From NCBI RefSeq assembly GCF_024360925.2, contig NZ_CP113517.1, positions 4,320,001 through 4,384,000 of the forward strand: 64,000 nucleotides of DNA, written 5' to 3'. Below the pieces are notes generated by a model. It saw only the letters and a list, made by a program, of their open reading frames with translations. It did no database searches and was not told the origin of the DNA. Shown in pieces: positions 8,733-18,000 of the stretch. Origin of the DNA: Methylomonas rapida. Its GTDB lineage: Bacteria > Pseudomonadota > Gammaproteobacteria > Methylococcales > Methylomonadaceae. The translations under genes were made by a program, and so were the position numbers. The first letter of the stretch is position 1; the number at the start of each line of letters is the position of its first letter.

Positions 8733-10400
8733 CCTGAATCCGTGACTCCACATATTGCCAGACCTTTTATTCGTCATACTCTTCCAAAATTCGCTGAATT
8801 TAAAAGTGTGGTCCGGGCAATCGAGTTTAACGGCTAGAAATGCAGCGTATTATCTGGAATATTTTCCCTGCATGATTCAATTTGATGGACTTTAGGCGCA
8901 GGATTCCCAAGCCACTGTGAATTTGCGGCGTTGTGCTATCGATGGCAGAGCGATCAGTCGCTAGCCGGCGGCGAGTTTGGCGTAGGTGGATTCAAAAGCG
9001 ATGAAACCGGGACAGCTCTGTGAAAAGCGCAGCTTCAGCCGGTGCCCGCTACGGATGAGTCGCGCGGCCAGATACATCAGTTCCTGGATCACGGTTTTGA
9101 TACGCCGCCGCTTGGCAGGATGCCTGACCGGGCTTTGTTCGCCCAGCAAGCCGATCAGGCCTATCCAGCGCAGGATGTTGTAGCTATAGGCGCTGAGGCT
9201 CATGATCAGGTCGTTGGTGGCAAACTTGCCGGATGGCAGGCGCTCGATATCCAGATCGGTCTTGAATTCGCTGTGGAATTGTTCAGCGGTGGCATGGTCG
9301 CGATAGAGGGCAATAACCATGGCATCGTCGTAATCGGCCACCGGCAGACTGGTCCACCAGCCTTCGATTTCGATATCCGGTAGCACGAGGGCTTGGCCTT
9401 GAGCCGTGATGGTGCGCTCGGTGATTTGCATGACCCTGCGACAGGTATAGGTTTTACCGTTGCGAGTGTGTTGCTCCATGACACTGAACAAGGCCACGCG
9501 TTTGCCTTCGCGCGGTGTGGTCCACTGGCCGTGTTGTTCGGCGTAGGCCAGCCAGGCGTCGGCATCTTGTTTACGCGGGTTCCATTTGATGATGAAATCG
9601 ACCTGATCGGCTTCGTGTAAGTCGATGCGATTGTCGAGCGCGTCGTGACCGCCATCCAGCCGGACCAACAAAGGCAAAGTCGTCAAACGTTTCGCGGCGG
9701 CGAGTCCGCGCTCCAGCGCATAGCGGAATTCGTATTGGCAATGCTGCTTGCCTTCGCGCAGTTCATTACCAATACACCAGCCCTCTTTACCCAGATAGAG
9801 GGCAATCGGGGCGTAGCCGTCAAAACCTTTGTAGGTTCGGGAGACGCCTTCTTTGCAGGTTTTTTCGTTGTTCATGGGGTAAACATCGATATCCAACGCG
9901 ACATGGCCTGTGGCTAACGGCGTTACCGGCACCTGGGCGTGAGCCAGAAAATCGAGGTTGCTTTGATAAATGATCGGTAATAAGGCGTCGGCGTGTTCAT
10001 CCAGTCGCTGTCTGAGGCGGGCGCTGGAGGGTACTTGATGAATGGCGAGCGCGGCTTTGAAATAGTCGTCGTCGCGATGGTTTTCGATGGCTTCGAAGTC
10101 GCTTTTGCCCAGGCTAAGGGTGCCTATATAGCTTTTGATAATATCGGCGTGAGCAATACCGTGCCGTAGCGGAATACCTTTTTCCAGCGCCTGATTGAGC
10201 TGGCCATATTGATTCAAACATAAACCGACCAAGGCTAATCCAGAATGGCTGGTATAAAATTCAGTTTCAGATTGCTCCAGGATAAACCGCTTCATGAATC
10301 ACTCGCCGGGTGAATGGAAGAATAGCGGTATTATCCCAGAATAAGCGTTTTAAATCATTGCGTTGCGGCCGTGGATGGCCTTTTAAGTCACGGATTCAGG
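8733..10400 (-). mobile_element. IS1380-family insertion sequence, copy B (1668 bp)
   Basis: Same ends and length as copy A. The flanks are GTTAAA at 8727-8732 and 10401-10406, a 6-bp duplication, one base longer than for copy A. Only 22 bases separate copies A and B. Just a few substitutions distinguish the copies, so both arrivals are recent. Confidence 0.95.
8961..10295 (-). CDS. IS1380-family transposase (copy B)
   Basis: The 444-aa protein is identical to that of copy A; a silent C-to-T difference at about 9436 separates the DNA copies within the gene. Full length and presumably functional. Confidence 0.95.
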   Translation of the reverse strand: MKRFILEQSETEFYTSHSGLALVGLCLNQYGQLNQALEKGIPLRHGIAHADIIKSYIGTLSLGKSDFEAIENHRDDDYFKAALAIHQVPSSARLRQRLDEHADALLPIIYQSNLDFLAHAQVPVTPLATGHVALDIDVYPMNNEKTCKEGVSRTYKGFDGYAPIALYLGKEGWCIGNELREGKQHCQYEFRYALERGLAAAKRLTTLPLLVRLDGGHDALDNRIDLHEADQVDFIIKWNPRKQDADAWLAYAEQHGQWTTPREGKRVALFSVMEQHTRNGKTYTCRRVMQITERTITAQGQALVLPDIEIEGWWTSLPVADYDDAMVIALYRDHATAEQFHSEFKTDLDIERLPSGKFATNDLIMSLSAYSYNILRWIGLIGLLGEQSPVRHPAKRRRIKTVIQELMYLAARLIRSGHRLKLRFSQSCPGFIAFESTYAKLAAG

Positions 10401-11738
10401 GTTAAAGGCTGCTTTGAACGAATGTTTACTTTTGAATTCTACATTCGATATTTAGAGATGAATCACCGCGACGATTTACGTAGAGTCCGGAGACTAAATA
10501 AGATTATTACAAATAGGTTAATAAAATTATATAAGGAAAAAAACAAATCTGAATCTGAGATGATAATATCTAGTGATGCTGATGAGTTTGAGATTAGGAT
10601 TTTGTCCGCTTGGTCATTAAAATATATTCAACTCCGTGACAATAATATTACAGACTTTCTTAAAATATTTTATTTTGTAGATAAACTCAAATCAGTTGAA
10701 ATTCAAAAATTTCTTTTCCAGAAGGTTCAATCATTTAAAAAGTATGTAAAACAGAGCCAATCGCAACTTCCTTATTGCTTTTACGATTTAACCCGCCCTA
10801 ATGATATATATTACGTTTTTAATTGGTGGTGTACGCATATAGATCTCCAGCCTGGCCAAGAAAACAAGAAAGTAACAGACATTAGAATGAAGAGAGAAAA
10901 ACCATTAAAAAATGACGATGGCTCCAATTTCTCCAATATTGTTAGGACTTCGCCAGATTTTTTTTCACCAAATGTAATTTTAAATAAAGAAGATCGATAT
11001 TCAGTCTATAGTACCAATACGCATTCAATTAAAATTAATGACAAGGAATTATCAAATGCAACGGTATTGAGCATCCGTTTTGATAACGATATTCAAGCCA
11101 TCCCCGAGGCATTTAAACATTTTGAAGCCTATCTTCGTATCGATAACGCGACGTGGCATACCGAAAAACGTAAGTCTGAATCCAACCCCAGTTTGGATCA
11201 TATAAAGCACAAGCCTTATTCTGACATCATGCTGTTAGAACAATCTGATCAATATGCTAAGGTAATTGAAAGATATGACTACATATCAGCCTATCTTCTT
11301 GGGCTGATGTGCTTCGACGAAGTAAAAAAGATCAAAATGAAAAATAAAGAAACCAAGAAAGATGAAAAAACGATAGAGCAGGAAGCAGCCAATACCATCT
11401 CCGAGCACATTTATAAAAATACAAAATTAACCTTCGAAAACTATAAAATTATTGATGGTTACAAAAAAGTCTCAAATTTAATCAATGTAATTCATGAAAT
11501 CATAAAGCTCAAACAAAATAGACAGCGATATGGCAAGAAATATAGCAACAAAGATGAATTTACAAAAAATGTGCTCGGGAAATAAAACAGAAATGGGGCC
11601 ATTAGCAATGGAATTTTAATCTATCCCGTTCTTAAAAAATCTCAGTCACATATACATTACCTGAGAACTGCCTTGGGATAACACCCTGATGCATTCAGAT
11701 GCTCGGCAGTCCTCGATTACTTTCTTAATGTCCTTATA

Positions 11739-11780
11739 CCTCGTCTGATCGATTTGCGGTCAGGCGAGGTTTCATTGTTT
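11739..11780 (+). terminator. Hairpin in the gap after the 401-aa gene
   Basis: CCTCGTCTGA (11739-11748) pairs with TCAGGCGAGG (11760-11769) with one G-T pair, followed by TTTCATTGTTT. It lies in the 280-base space between the 401-aa gene and the zinc-ribbon gene and could end the former's transcript or act as a leader structure for the latter. Confidence 0.4.
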
Positions 11781-11865
11781 CCTTAGCACCAGTTGTTTGC
11801 CCTGCATCGCCTTGCGGTCTGATGCGGTGAGCGGCTGCGCGCATTTTATTTCAGGAGTTCGTTTT

Positions 11866-12225
11866 ATGACTGTGCAATGTCCCATTTGTAGTTCCCGGCA
11901 AGTGGTTAGTCTGGATCGTGGCAAAAAAATCGGTGGCGTGATCGGTACGGTGGGCGGTGCCGCGAGCGGCGTGGCTGGAGCCATGACCGGCGCAGCTACC
12001 GGCGCGGAAGTCGGCTTAACCGTCGGTCTGATAGCCGGGCCAGTTGGCAGCACCATGGGCAGTGTTGCCGGCGCTATTTTCGGTGCCCTGATTGGCGCGG
12101 CCACAGGTGGGGTCACTGGTGCAAAGCTGGGCGAAGTCATCGATCAGCGTGTGCTGGATAACTACGTCTGCCAAGACTGCGGCTTGTCTTTTAGTCACCA
12201 TGCCAGACTAGATCAGCCTATTTAG
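11866..12225 (+). CDS. Small zinc-ribbon, glycine-zipper membrane protein
   Basis: A 119-aa protein with a CxxC pair at each end (Cys5/Cys8 and Cys102/Cys105) that together can form one zinc ribbon. Between them is a long Gly/Ala-rich hydrophobic stretch (about residues 22-90) with GxxxG glycine-zipper repeats, typical of a membrane-inserting or pore-like helical hairpin. ATG 11866 is preferred because AGGAG lies 8 bases upstream; an earlier in-frame start at 11797 has no such signal. It precedes DUF932 and YqaJ genes in the same direction. Role unknown; such proteins are often plasmid- or ICE-borne. Confidence 0.75.
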   Translation: MTVQCPICSSRQVVSLDRGKKIGGVIGTVGGAASGVAGAMTGAATGAEVGLTVGLIAGPVGSTMGSVAGAIFGALIGAATGGVTGAKLGEVIDQRVLDNYVCQDCGLSFSHHARLDQPI

Positions 12226-12323
12226 TTTTTCGGTGTGCTTCGTTTCAACAGCCGCGCAAAGCTATCAGCTTTCAGCTATCTCGCTGGCTGTTTTCCTGTT
12301 TAACTTATCTTTAGGAGTACTTC

Positions 12324-13292
12324 ATGGCTCATCTTGTCGAACAAATGGCCTACGTTGGCCAAACGCCCTGGCATGGCCTGGGCAATCCACTCGCCCCCAA
12401 ACAACCCTTGGAAGTTTGGGCCAAGCAAGCCGGGATGGATTGGCAAATCCAGGAATCCGAGGTTCGGTTCATGGCCGATCAGGTCGGTCATCTGGGGACA
12501 ATCCACACCTTTGCGGATCAAAAGGTGTTGTACCGTTCAGATACCAAGCAGGCTTTGTCGGTGGTATCCCAACGCTATCAAGTCGTGCAACCCCGCGAGG
12601 TGTTGGAGTTCTATCGCGATCTGACCGAAATTGCCGGTTATGAGCTGGAAACCGCTGGCGTGTTAAAAGGCGGCAAGAAGTTCTGGGCCTTGGCGAAAAC
12701 TGGACAATCGACCGCGCTGAAGGGCAACGATCTGGTCAATGGTTATCTGCTTTTAGCTACGTCCTGCGACGGGACGTTAGCGACTACGGCAACGCCCACC
12801 ACGATCCGGGTGGTCTGCAATAACACGCTGACCATTGCGATGAACGGCGCGACACAAGCCATCAAGGTGCCGCATAGTACCCGTTTTGATGCGCAGGCCG
12901 TCAAACAGCAGCTAGGTTTGGCGGTTTCTCAATGGGATGCCTTCATGTACCGGATGCGCACGCTGTCGGAACGTAAGGTAAAAACGCATGAAGCGATGAA
13001 CTACTTTCTGCGGGTACTGTGCGACGTGCAGCCAGCCAATGCAGAACCGGTAGCTCTCAGCAATGAACGGGCGTTGAAGAAAGTGCAAAGCCTTTACGAC
13101 GGCCAAGGTCATGGCGCTGAACTGGAATCTGCCAAAGGCACGGCTTGGGGACTGCTGAACGCGGTCACCGAATATGTCGATCACGAGAAGCGAGCCCGCA
13201 GTACCGAGAGTCGGATGGATTCGGCCTGGTTCGGACAAGGCGCGATCATCAAACAACGGGCCTTGGACTCAGCGCTGCAACTCGCCGCTTAA
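12324..13292 (+). CDS. DUF932 (plasmid/phage-like) protein
   Basis: A 322-aa protein of the DUF932 family (phage/plasmid-like protein TIGR03299), recognised from TPWHGLGNPL at the N-terminus and VVCNNTLTIAMNG in the middle. The family is common on plasmids, phages and ICEs; its biochemical role is not established. A good Shine-Dalgarno (TAGGAG) lies 7 bases before the ATG. A strong terminator follows, so the YqaJ gene has its own start. Confidence 0.9.
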   Translation: MAHLVEQMAYVGQTPWHGLGNPLAPKQPLEVWAKQAGMDWQIQESEVRFMADQVGHLGTIHTFADQKVLYRSDTKQALSVVSQRYQVVQPREVLEFYRDLTEIAGYELETAGVLKGGKKFWALAKTGQSTALKGNDLVNGYLLLATSCDGTLATTATPTTIRVVCNNTLTIAMNGATQAIKVPHSTRFDAQAVKQQLGLAVSQWDAFMYRMRTLSERKVKTHEAMNYFLRVLCDVQPANAEPVALSNERALKKVQSLYDGQGHGAELESAKGTAWGLLNAVTEYVDHEKRARSTESRMDSAWFGQGAIIKQRALDSALQLAA

Positions 13293-13351
13293 ACCGGTAA
13301 TGCCGAGTTTCTCTACAACACCCCTTTACTAGCACAACGACACAACACCAT

Positions 13352-13391
13352 AAAACGCCTGGTCAGCCCACAAGCTGACCGGGCGTTTTTG
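13352..13391 (+). terminator. Strong intrinsic terminator after DUF932
   Basis: AACGCC-T-GGTCAGC (from 13354) pairs with GCTGACC-G-GGCGTT (13374-13387), followed by a T-run to 13390. The stem is about 13 bp with one bulged or mismatched position and a 6-base loop. Confidence 0.85.
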
Positions 13392-13443
13392 TGTCTGTGG
13401 TTTCGTTAATCCAATTTCACGTTATGAATCTCAGGAGGTCATG

Positions 13444-14094
13444 ATGGCCAAAACTGCCTTACAACATTCAACCTCAACCAAACCGCGTCCTGCCTTACGC
13501 TTGGTCGGCACCAAAGACTTACCGCGCGAAGACTGGCTAGAAGTCCGAAAACGCGGCATTGGCAGTTCAGATGCTGCGGCTGCGGTCGGTCTGAATCCCT
13601 ATAAATCCCAGTTGGAACTCTGGCTGGAGAAAACCGGCCGTGATGGCAACTTGCCAAAGGCTGATCCTCATGACGAGGAAAGCCCAGCTTACTGGGGTAA
13701 CATTTTAGAACCGATAGTCGCAGCGCATTACACCAGACGCACAGGGCATAGGGTGCGGCGCATCAATGCGGTGCTGCAACATCCCCATCCTGGTCTGTCC
13801 TGGATGCTGGCCAATATCGATCGTGAAGTCATCGGCGCTGACGATGTGCAGATTCTGGAATGTAAAACCGCCGGCATCAATGGTGCCAGACTCTGGAAGG
13901 AAGGCGTGCCGGAGTACGTGCAACTTCAAGTGCAACATCAGTTAGCGGTCACCGGTAAGGCATCTGCCGATGTGGCTGTCCTGTTGGGTGGTCAACATCT
14001 GGAGATTCACAGGATTCAACGTGATGGCCAGGCCATCAGCCTGAAAGCATGTCGATTTCGACATGCTTTCACAATTACTCGTTATTGGCATTAA
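13444..14094 (+). pseudogene. YqaJ-type recombinase/exonuclease, 3'-truncated
   Basis: The product resembles the YqaJ/lambda-exonuclease family (PD-(D/E)XK fold): REDWLEVRKRGIGSSDAAA, AYWGNILEPIVAA, and the catalytic ILECKTAG (E-x-K) are present. These enzymes resect DNA 5'-3' for single-strand annealing recombination on phages and plasmids. ATG 13444 is preferred over the adjacent ATG 13441 because AGGAGG is 5 bases upstream of it. The family is usually around 300 aa; here homology stops near residue 199 and the frame runs through a 13-bp palindrome to a stop at 14094 inside the end of the opposing hsdR. The C-terminal third is lost at the junction with R-M system 1. Confidence 0.75.
14043..14070 (-). 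repeat. Perfect 13-bp palindrome at the hsdR1/yqaJ junction
   Basis: GAAAGCATGTCGA (14043-14055) and TCGACATGCTTTC (14058-14070) are perfectly complementary around two bases. It begins 4 bases past the hsdR1 stop. It has no T-run but may stabilise or end the R-M transcript, and it marks the breakpoint in yqaJ. Confidence 0.7.
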
Positions 14095-17000
14095 CTGTTA
14101 CTTCAAAATCATCGCAAAGCTTTTCCACCAAATCCTCGGTTTCCTTGAAGAAATAATCGCCCACCGTCTTCTTGCGTAAGGCCCGGAATCGGCGGTACAA
14201 CTTGGCAAAATCGCTGTAAATTTCCGCTTCCGATACCTGAGATTTGATCTTGACGATCAGGCGTTTGCCTTCGTCTTCCTGGCGGACAAAATCGAAAAAC
14301 TCCTGAATTTTGCCTTCAAAGTCCTTGATCAGGCTGCCGACAACCGCTTCCTGATCGTTGCGGGCCTCAATGATTTTCAAAATATCAAATTGATAGCTGC
14401 CACCGCCCGGCTCGGTTCCCTCTGCTACTTTAGGCGGCTGCTTTTTCTTGGCTTCGGTTGTCTGGGCTTCCACTTCAATGATGCCGATTTGGTTGTCGAA
14501 ATACACCTCAATCGGGTCTTTGACATCGTCCGAGCGGTGCATCAGGTTGTAGAGGGTGTTGAATTTGCGCCAGAAGTGCAAGAAAGACGGTATGCTGAAT
14601 TTAAGCTCCAGTTCGATCACATACTCGATCCGGTTCAGGATGGTGAAATACTGCGCCGTTTTAGCCTTGGTATCCGCCGTCCGCTTGGGATTGGCGTCGA
14701 TAAACTTCTCGATACTGTTTTCAAGGTCCAGATAGTTTTCCGGATCGTCCCGCTTGTCGGCATCCTTGTAAATCGCCATGAAGACATCGAAAAACTTTTG
14801 GTACACCTCCGACTTTTTCAGTTCGGTGTACAGAATTTCCAACACCCGCTTGTCACTGAATGGATCAAAGTCGCTGACCACGACATCGGAGAAATGCTCG
14901 AATGCGTCCTTGATATTCTGCACATTCACATTCTCGTAAGAGAAATCAATGATCTTGCAGTCGTTTTTGTACTTGGTGGTGCGGTTGACGCGGGAGATCG
15001 TCTGTATGGCACTGATGCCGCGAATCTCCTTATCCAGAAACAAGGTATGCAGCCGCCGTTCATCGAAACCGGTTTGTAACTTGGCGACCACGATGATCAA
15101 ACCATTTTTTCTCAGCGAAAATTGCTCCAGCACCTTCTCTTCGGATAGGCCGCCATTCAGGCCTTTGGCGCTTTGTTCATCCTGGTTTTCCGAATAAACG
15201 ATATAAATCGGGGCGTCGGCGTATTTCTGGTATTTAGGCTCTTTGACCCGCTCATTAAAATATTTAGTCACCGCCTCTTTGTAAGCAATGGCGGCTTTGA
15301 TCGAATAAACTGCCAGCATGGCTTTACCGGTACCGCGTATCTGCCGGTAAACATCTTTAACCAACATATCGGCCACATAGTTGGCGATAGCGTCTATGCG
15401 CTCGCGATTTTCGTAGATTTGCTTCTTCTGCACATCCTTGTATTCCTTGACCTCAAAGCCTTCCAACACGTTTTGCGGCACATCGAACAGCATCTTGGAG
15501 GCCACCGGCACGATATTCTTCAGCGGATTTAGAATAAAGCCATCCTCAATGGCTTCTTTCATGGTGTAAGAATCAAACGGCACCCACAACTTTTCGCTTT
15601 CGGCATAGCCGCTGTATTCGCCAAAACGGGCCAGGGTGTGATCATCCGGCGTCGCCGTAAAGCCGATAATCAGATTCTTCTTGCTGCGCTTGGCTTGGTA
15701 GGCTTTGTCCTGATCGAAAGCGGATTGCAATTCATCGAAGATATTGACCATGTCTTCGTGCAACTCGCCGCTGTTGGAGCGGTGAATCTCGTCAATCAAA
15801 AACACGATACGCAGCTGGGCCAACTTGTCCAACACCTCTTGATCCAGCATGTCGCGGGCGGCGCCGAACTTTTGCAGGTTGACAATCACAATCCGCATGT
15901 CGGATTTCAAGGCCTCCTGAAAGGTCTTCTTGTTGTGCGCCTCGATATACATGCGCTTGTCGATGTTCATGTTCAACATCAGGGAATCGAGCTGGCTGCG
16001 CAGCTGGAGCCGGTCGACCACAATCATGATCTTGTCGTAAACATACGCGCCATTGCGCCGCATGTCCTTGAGTTGCAGGGCCGTCCAGCCAATGATATTG
16101 GATTTACCAAAGCCCGCCGCGTATTGCATCAACAACGAATAAACATTCTTGTTGTTGGCGTAGGCCTTGCGTTTGTCGATCAGCTCCTGGCGTTTGGCGG
16201 GCGAAACATTCGTCAGTTGTTTTTCCAGCAAGGCAATGAAGTAGTCATCTTCGCCTTCGTGTTCCAAAAACTCGTCAATTTTGGCGATGATTTTGTCGGT
16301 GCCGAACTTTTGCTTGGGCCTCGGCGAAATCAGCTGGCCTTTTTCATCTTTAAGCTGCTTTACGCCATTCACTACATAAACATCGCGCTCGATGAAGTTG
16401 TAATACAGGATTTCCTTTTCGATGAATGCCTTGCCGTAATGGCAGGTAAATAGCTCCTTGAATTTGTCCTTTTTATCGGCGCCGGGGTTCAGCAACGGAT
16501 AGGGCTTGAACACCTTCATCACCCGTTTTTCATACTCTTCGCGATCAAACTTGCCCTGGCGGCAGGTTTCCAGAATCTCGTCGAAAAAGTCGGCGATATT
16601 GCGAATGACGTAAGTGTCCTTGATGTCGGTGGTGGTGATATGAATGGCTTTTTCAAAGACTTTCAGAAAATCACGGCGGACGGCTTCCTTGTCTTTTTCA
16701 CTGAGCAGGGCGTTGGCGTCAACGTGCGTGTAATAAGCCCTCACGGCGTCGAAATAATCCTTGATGACTTTGCCGCGACCGTTTTTTTGCGCGCTCTGGT
16801 TGGTGTAGTTGGATTTCAGCTCGCTATAGCCCAGATAAATGCCGTTTACAAAAAACGCTAAATCCGGTCGGAAGGAATAGATCAGCTTGTCCTGGTAGCG
16901 GTATTTATACGGCAGTTCCTGCACCACCGAAAAAATATTCTGCTCAAACAGCGCGTTGTCGTGGATCACGCTGTCGGCGGTGTAAAACAAGTGTAATTTG

Positions 17001-17299
17001 ATGCCTTGCAAGGCGATGGATTTATTGGCGTTCAAGAACAAGGCCTTGTTACGACTGCTGCCGCAACGTTCCTGGATCAGTTCGATTAAATCGTTTAACA
17101 ATGTCCGTCTGTTGCCGGCGTATTTTTTCAGCAAGGTCTCATAAGGCTTCTGGTTCAGTTCGGTTTCAGAAATGAAGGCTTCCAGGTCTTCTTCGATAAT
17201 CAGCGAATGAGTGACGGTATTGGCTTTGACTTCCCGGTAGCCCAGGCTATCGCGCAGAAACGGCAGCAAAAACTTATCTTGCAGGTGTAATTCATTCAT
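14075..17299 (-). CDS. hsdR: Type I restriction enzyme R subunit, system 1
   Basis: A 1074-aa HsdR. The N-terminal PD-(D/E)XK nuclease shows Asp146 and Glu160-Leu-Lys162 (RPDLAFF, YSELKSN). SF2 translocase motifs follow: Walker A AAGFGKS at 394-400, DEIH at 503-506, and the motif VI region QTISRVNRT. The large C-terminal helical domain is intact. It would translocate DNA and cleave distant from unmodified sites, but only in complex with HsdM and HsdS. The start overlaps the stop of the upstream PIN gene by 8 bases, so it is the last gene of an hsdM-hsdS-antitoxin-PIN-hsdR operon. With hsdS broken, restriction by this system is probably lost. Confidence 0.94.
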   Translation of the reverse strand: MNELHLQDKFLLPFLRDSLGYREVKANTVTHSLIIEEDLEAFISETELNQKPYETLLKKYAGNRRTLLNDLIELIQERCGSSRNKALFLNANKSIALQGIKLHLFYTADSVIHDNALFEQNIFSVVQELPYKYRYQDKLIYSFRPDLAFFVNGIYLGYSELKSNYTNQSAQKNGRGKVIKDYFDAVRAYYTHVDANALLSEKDKEAVRRDFLKVFEKAIHITTTDIKDTYVIRNIADFFDEILETCRQGKFDREEYEKRVMKVFKPYPLLNPGADKKDKFKELFTCHYGKAFIEKEILYYNFIERDVYVVNGVKQLKDEKGQLISPRPKQKFGTDKIIAKIDEFLEHEGEDDYFIALLEKQLTNVSPAKRQELIDKRKAYANNKNVYSLLMQYAAGFGKSNIIGWTALQLKDMRRNGAYVYDKIMIVVDRLQLRSQLDSLMLNMNIDKRMYIEAHNKKTFQEALKSDMRIVIVNLQKFGAARDMLDQEVLDKLAQLRIVFLIDEIHRSNSGELHEDMVNIFDELQSAFDQDKAYQAKRSKKNLIIGFTATPDDHTLARFGEYSGYAESEKLWVPFDSYTMKEAIEDGFILNPLKNIVPVASKMLFDVPQNVLEGFEVKEYKDVQKKQIYENRERIDAIANYVADMLVKDVYRQIRGTGKAMLAVYSIKAAIAYKEAVTKYFNERVKEPKYQKYADAPIYIVYSENQDEQSAKGLNGGLSEEKVLEQFSLRKNGLIIVVAKLQTGFDERRLHTLFLDKEIRGISAIQTISRVNRTTKYKNDCKIIDFSYENVNVQNIKDAFEHFSDVVVSDFDPFSDKRVLEILYTELKKSEVYQKFFDVFMAIYKDADKRDDPENYLDLENSIEKFIDANPKRTADTKAKTAQYFTILNRIEYVIELELKFSIPSFLHFWRKFNTLYNLMHRSDDVKDPIEVYFDNQIGIIEVEAQTTEAKKKQPPKVAEGTEPGGGSYQFDILKIIEARNDQEAVVGSLIKDFEGKIQEFFDFVRQEDEGKRLIVKIKSQVSEAEIYSDFAKLYRRFRALRKKTVGDYFFKETEDLVEKLCDDFEVTVNANNE

Positions 17300-17816
17300 C
17301 GTCGGTCATCCATTCCGTTTTGACTTGGGCAATCACGTCTTCCAATAAACTCGGGCGAATATGCAGGGATGATTTTTGCGGAATGGCGGTCAATAACGCC
17401 ACCACTTCGGCAGGGCTGCGGGTTTGCTTACGCACCGCACGGATCAGCAAACCCAGCGTGCCGTGCGTGGTGATATTGAGGTTTTTAGCCGCCAAACGCG
17501 CGGCCGTGTCATCGGTTAGCATCATGGCAATATCATGCTGCAAGCACAAGGCCAGTGCCTCACGTTCGCCGCTATGCAAGGTATATAAAGCCGCCACCGC
17601 GTTCACTTGAGGTGAAGCGGATACTATCGATTGCCGGACCAGATTCACGGCAGGATGCAACAATGCACTGGGTCGATGCCGCTCAACCTCCTGCCAGACC
17701 GCTTCAGGCACCAAAATGGCGGCGTAATCGCTCAACACATCCAGGGCGGCCAATTCATCCAGATGAATCAACGGCCCGGCGTCGGCGACGACCAGCGCGA
17801 TTTTAGTCGTCGCCAT
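17292..17816 (-). CDS. DUF3368-type PIN-like toxin embedded in R-M system 1
   Basis: A PIN-like ribonuclease fold: the N-terminal VVADAGPLIHLDEL supplies the first aspartate, HSGEREALALCLQHD the middle acidic pair, and MLTDDTAARLAA the C-terminal aspartates, then GTLGLLIRA. This pattern is typical of the DUF3368 family, proposed toxins related to VapC. ATG 17816 is chosen because the sequence before it (in frame to 17837) lies in the antitoxin and has no PIN homology. It overlaps the antitoxin by 14 bases and hsdR by 8, so all three are translationally linked. Confidence 0.85.
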   Translation of the reverse strand: MATTKIALVVADAGPLIHLDELAALDVLSDYAAILVPEAVWQEVERHRPSALLHPAVNLVRQSIVSASPQVNAVAALYTLHSGEREALALCLQHDIAMMLTDDTAARLAAKNLNITTHGTLGLLIRAVRKQTRSPAEVVALLTAIPQKSSLHIRPSLLEDVIAQVKTEWMTDDE

Positions 17817-18000
17817 GCAAGCCCCATTGCACATCATCCTTGATAAAGGCTTCGGTCAACGCCTCTTGATGGGATTCCAGATAACGCCGTAAGGCATCGT
17901 TGACGATTTCCTGAAAACTGCCTGCCCAACCTTGATGTACCAGGGTTTGCGCCTGGTTGAACAATTGATCGGGTATTTCGGCTTGCACGGTTTGGGTCAT
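17803..18000 (-). CDS. Small antitoxin-like protein (partner of DUF3368 toxin)
   Basis: A 65-aa protein with an N-terminal strand-helix region (VQAEIPDQLFNQAQTLVHQG) and FQEIVNDALRRYLESH, which resembles ribbon-helix-helix or UPF0175-like antitoxins that regulate their own operon. The stop overlaps the PIN gene. The start is 11 bases past the hsdS1 stop, so it is part of the R-M operon rather than a separate unit. Confidence 0.75.
   Translation of the reverse strand: MTQTVQAEIPDQLFNQAQTLVHQGWAGSFQEIVNDALRRYLESHQEALTEAFIKDDVQWGLHGDD

Larger units (their letters stand above)
7033..11585 (+). pseudogene. Unknown 401-aa gene disrupted by two tandem IS1380 copies
   Basis: Removing IS1380 copies A and B and one copy of each target duplication joins 7033-7042, 8716-8732 and 10407-11585 into one continuous frame of 402 codons starting MSDNENEVKGCFERMF. 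Both insertions lie within the first 10 codons. The remaining frame 10407-11585 is open but now starts either inside the IS or at a downstream ATG (10422). The product is lysine-rich, AT-rich in codon use, and soluble in appearance, with a possible C-terminal helical region. I do not recognise the family. Its base composition is unlike its neighbours, suggesting separate acquisition. A defence or regulatory role would be a guess from location only. Confidence 0.8.

Noticed and set aside
10371-11585. A 404-aa frame starting inside the IS1380 copy
   Set aside because: The first 10 residues are IS sequence; the real start lies at 7033 before both insertions.
15638-16453. A 271-aa plus-strand frame
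   Set aside because: Antisense shadow of hsdR1.
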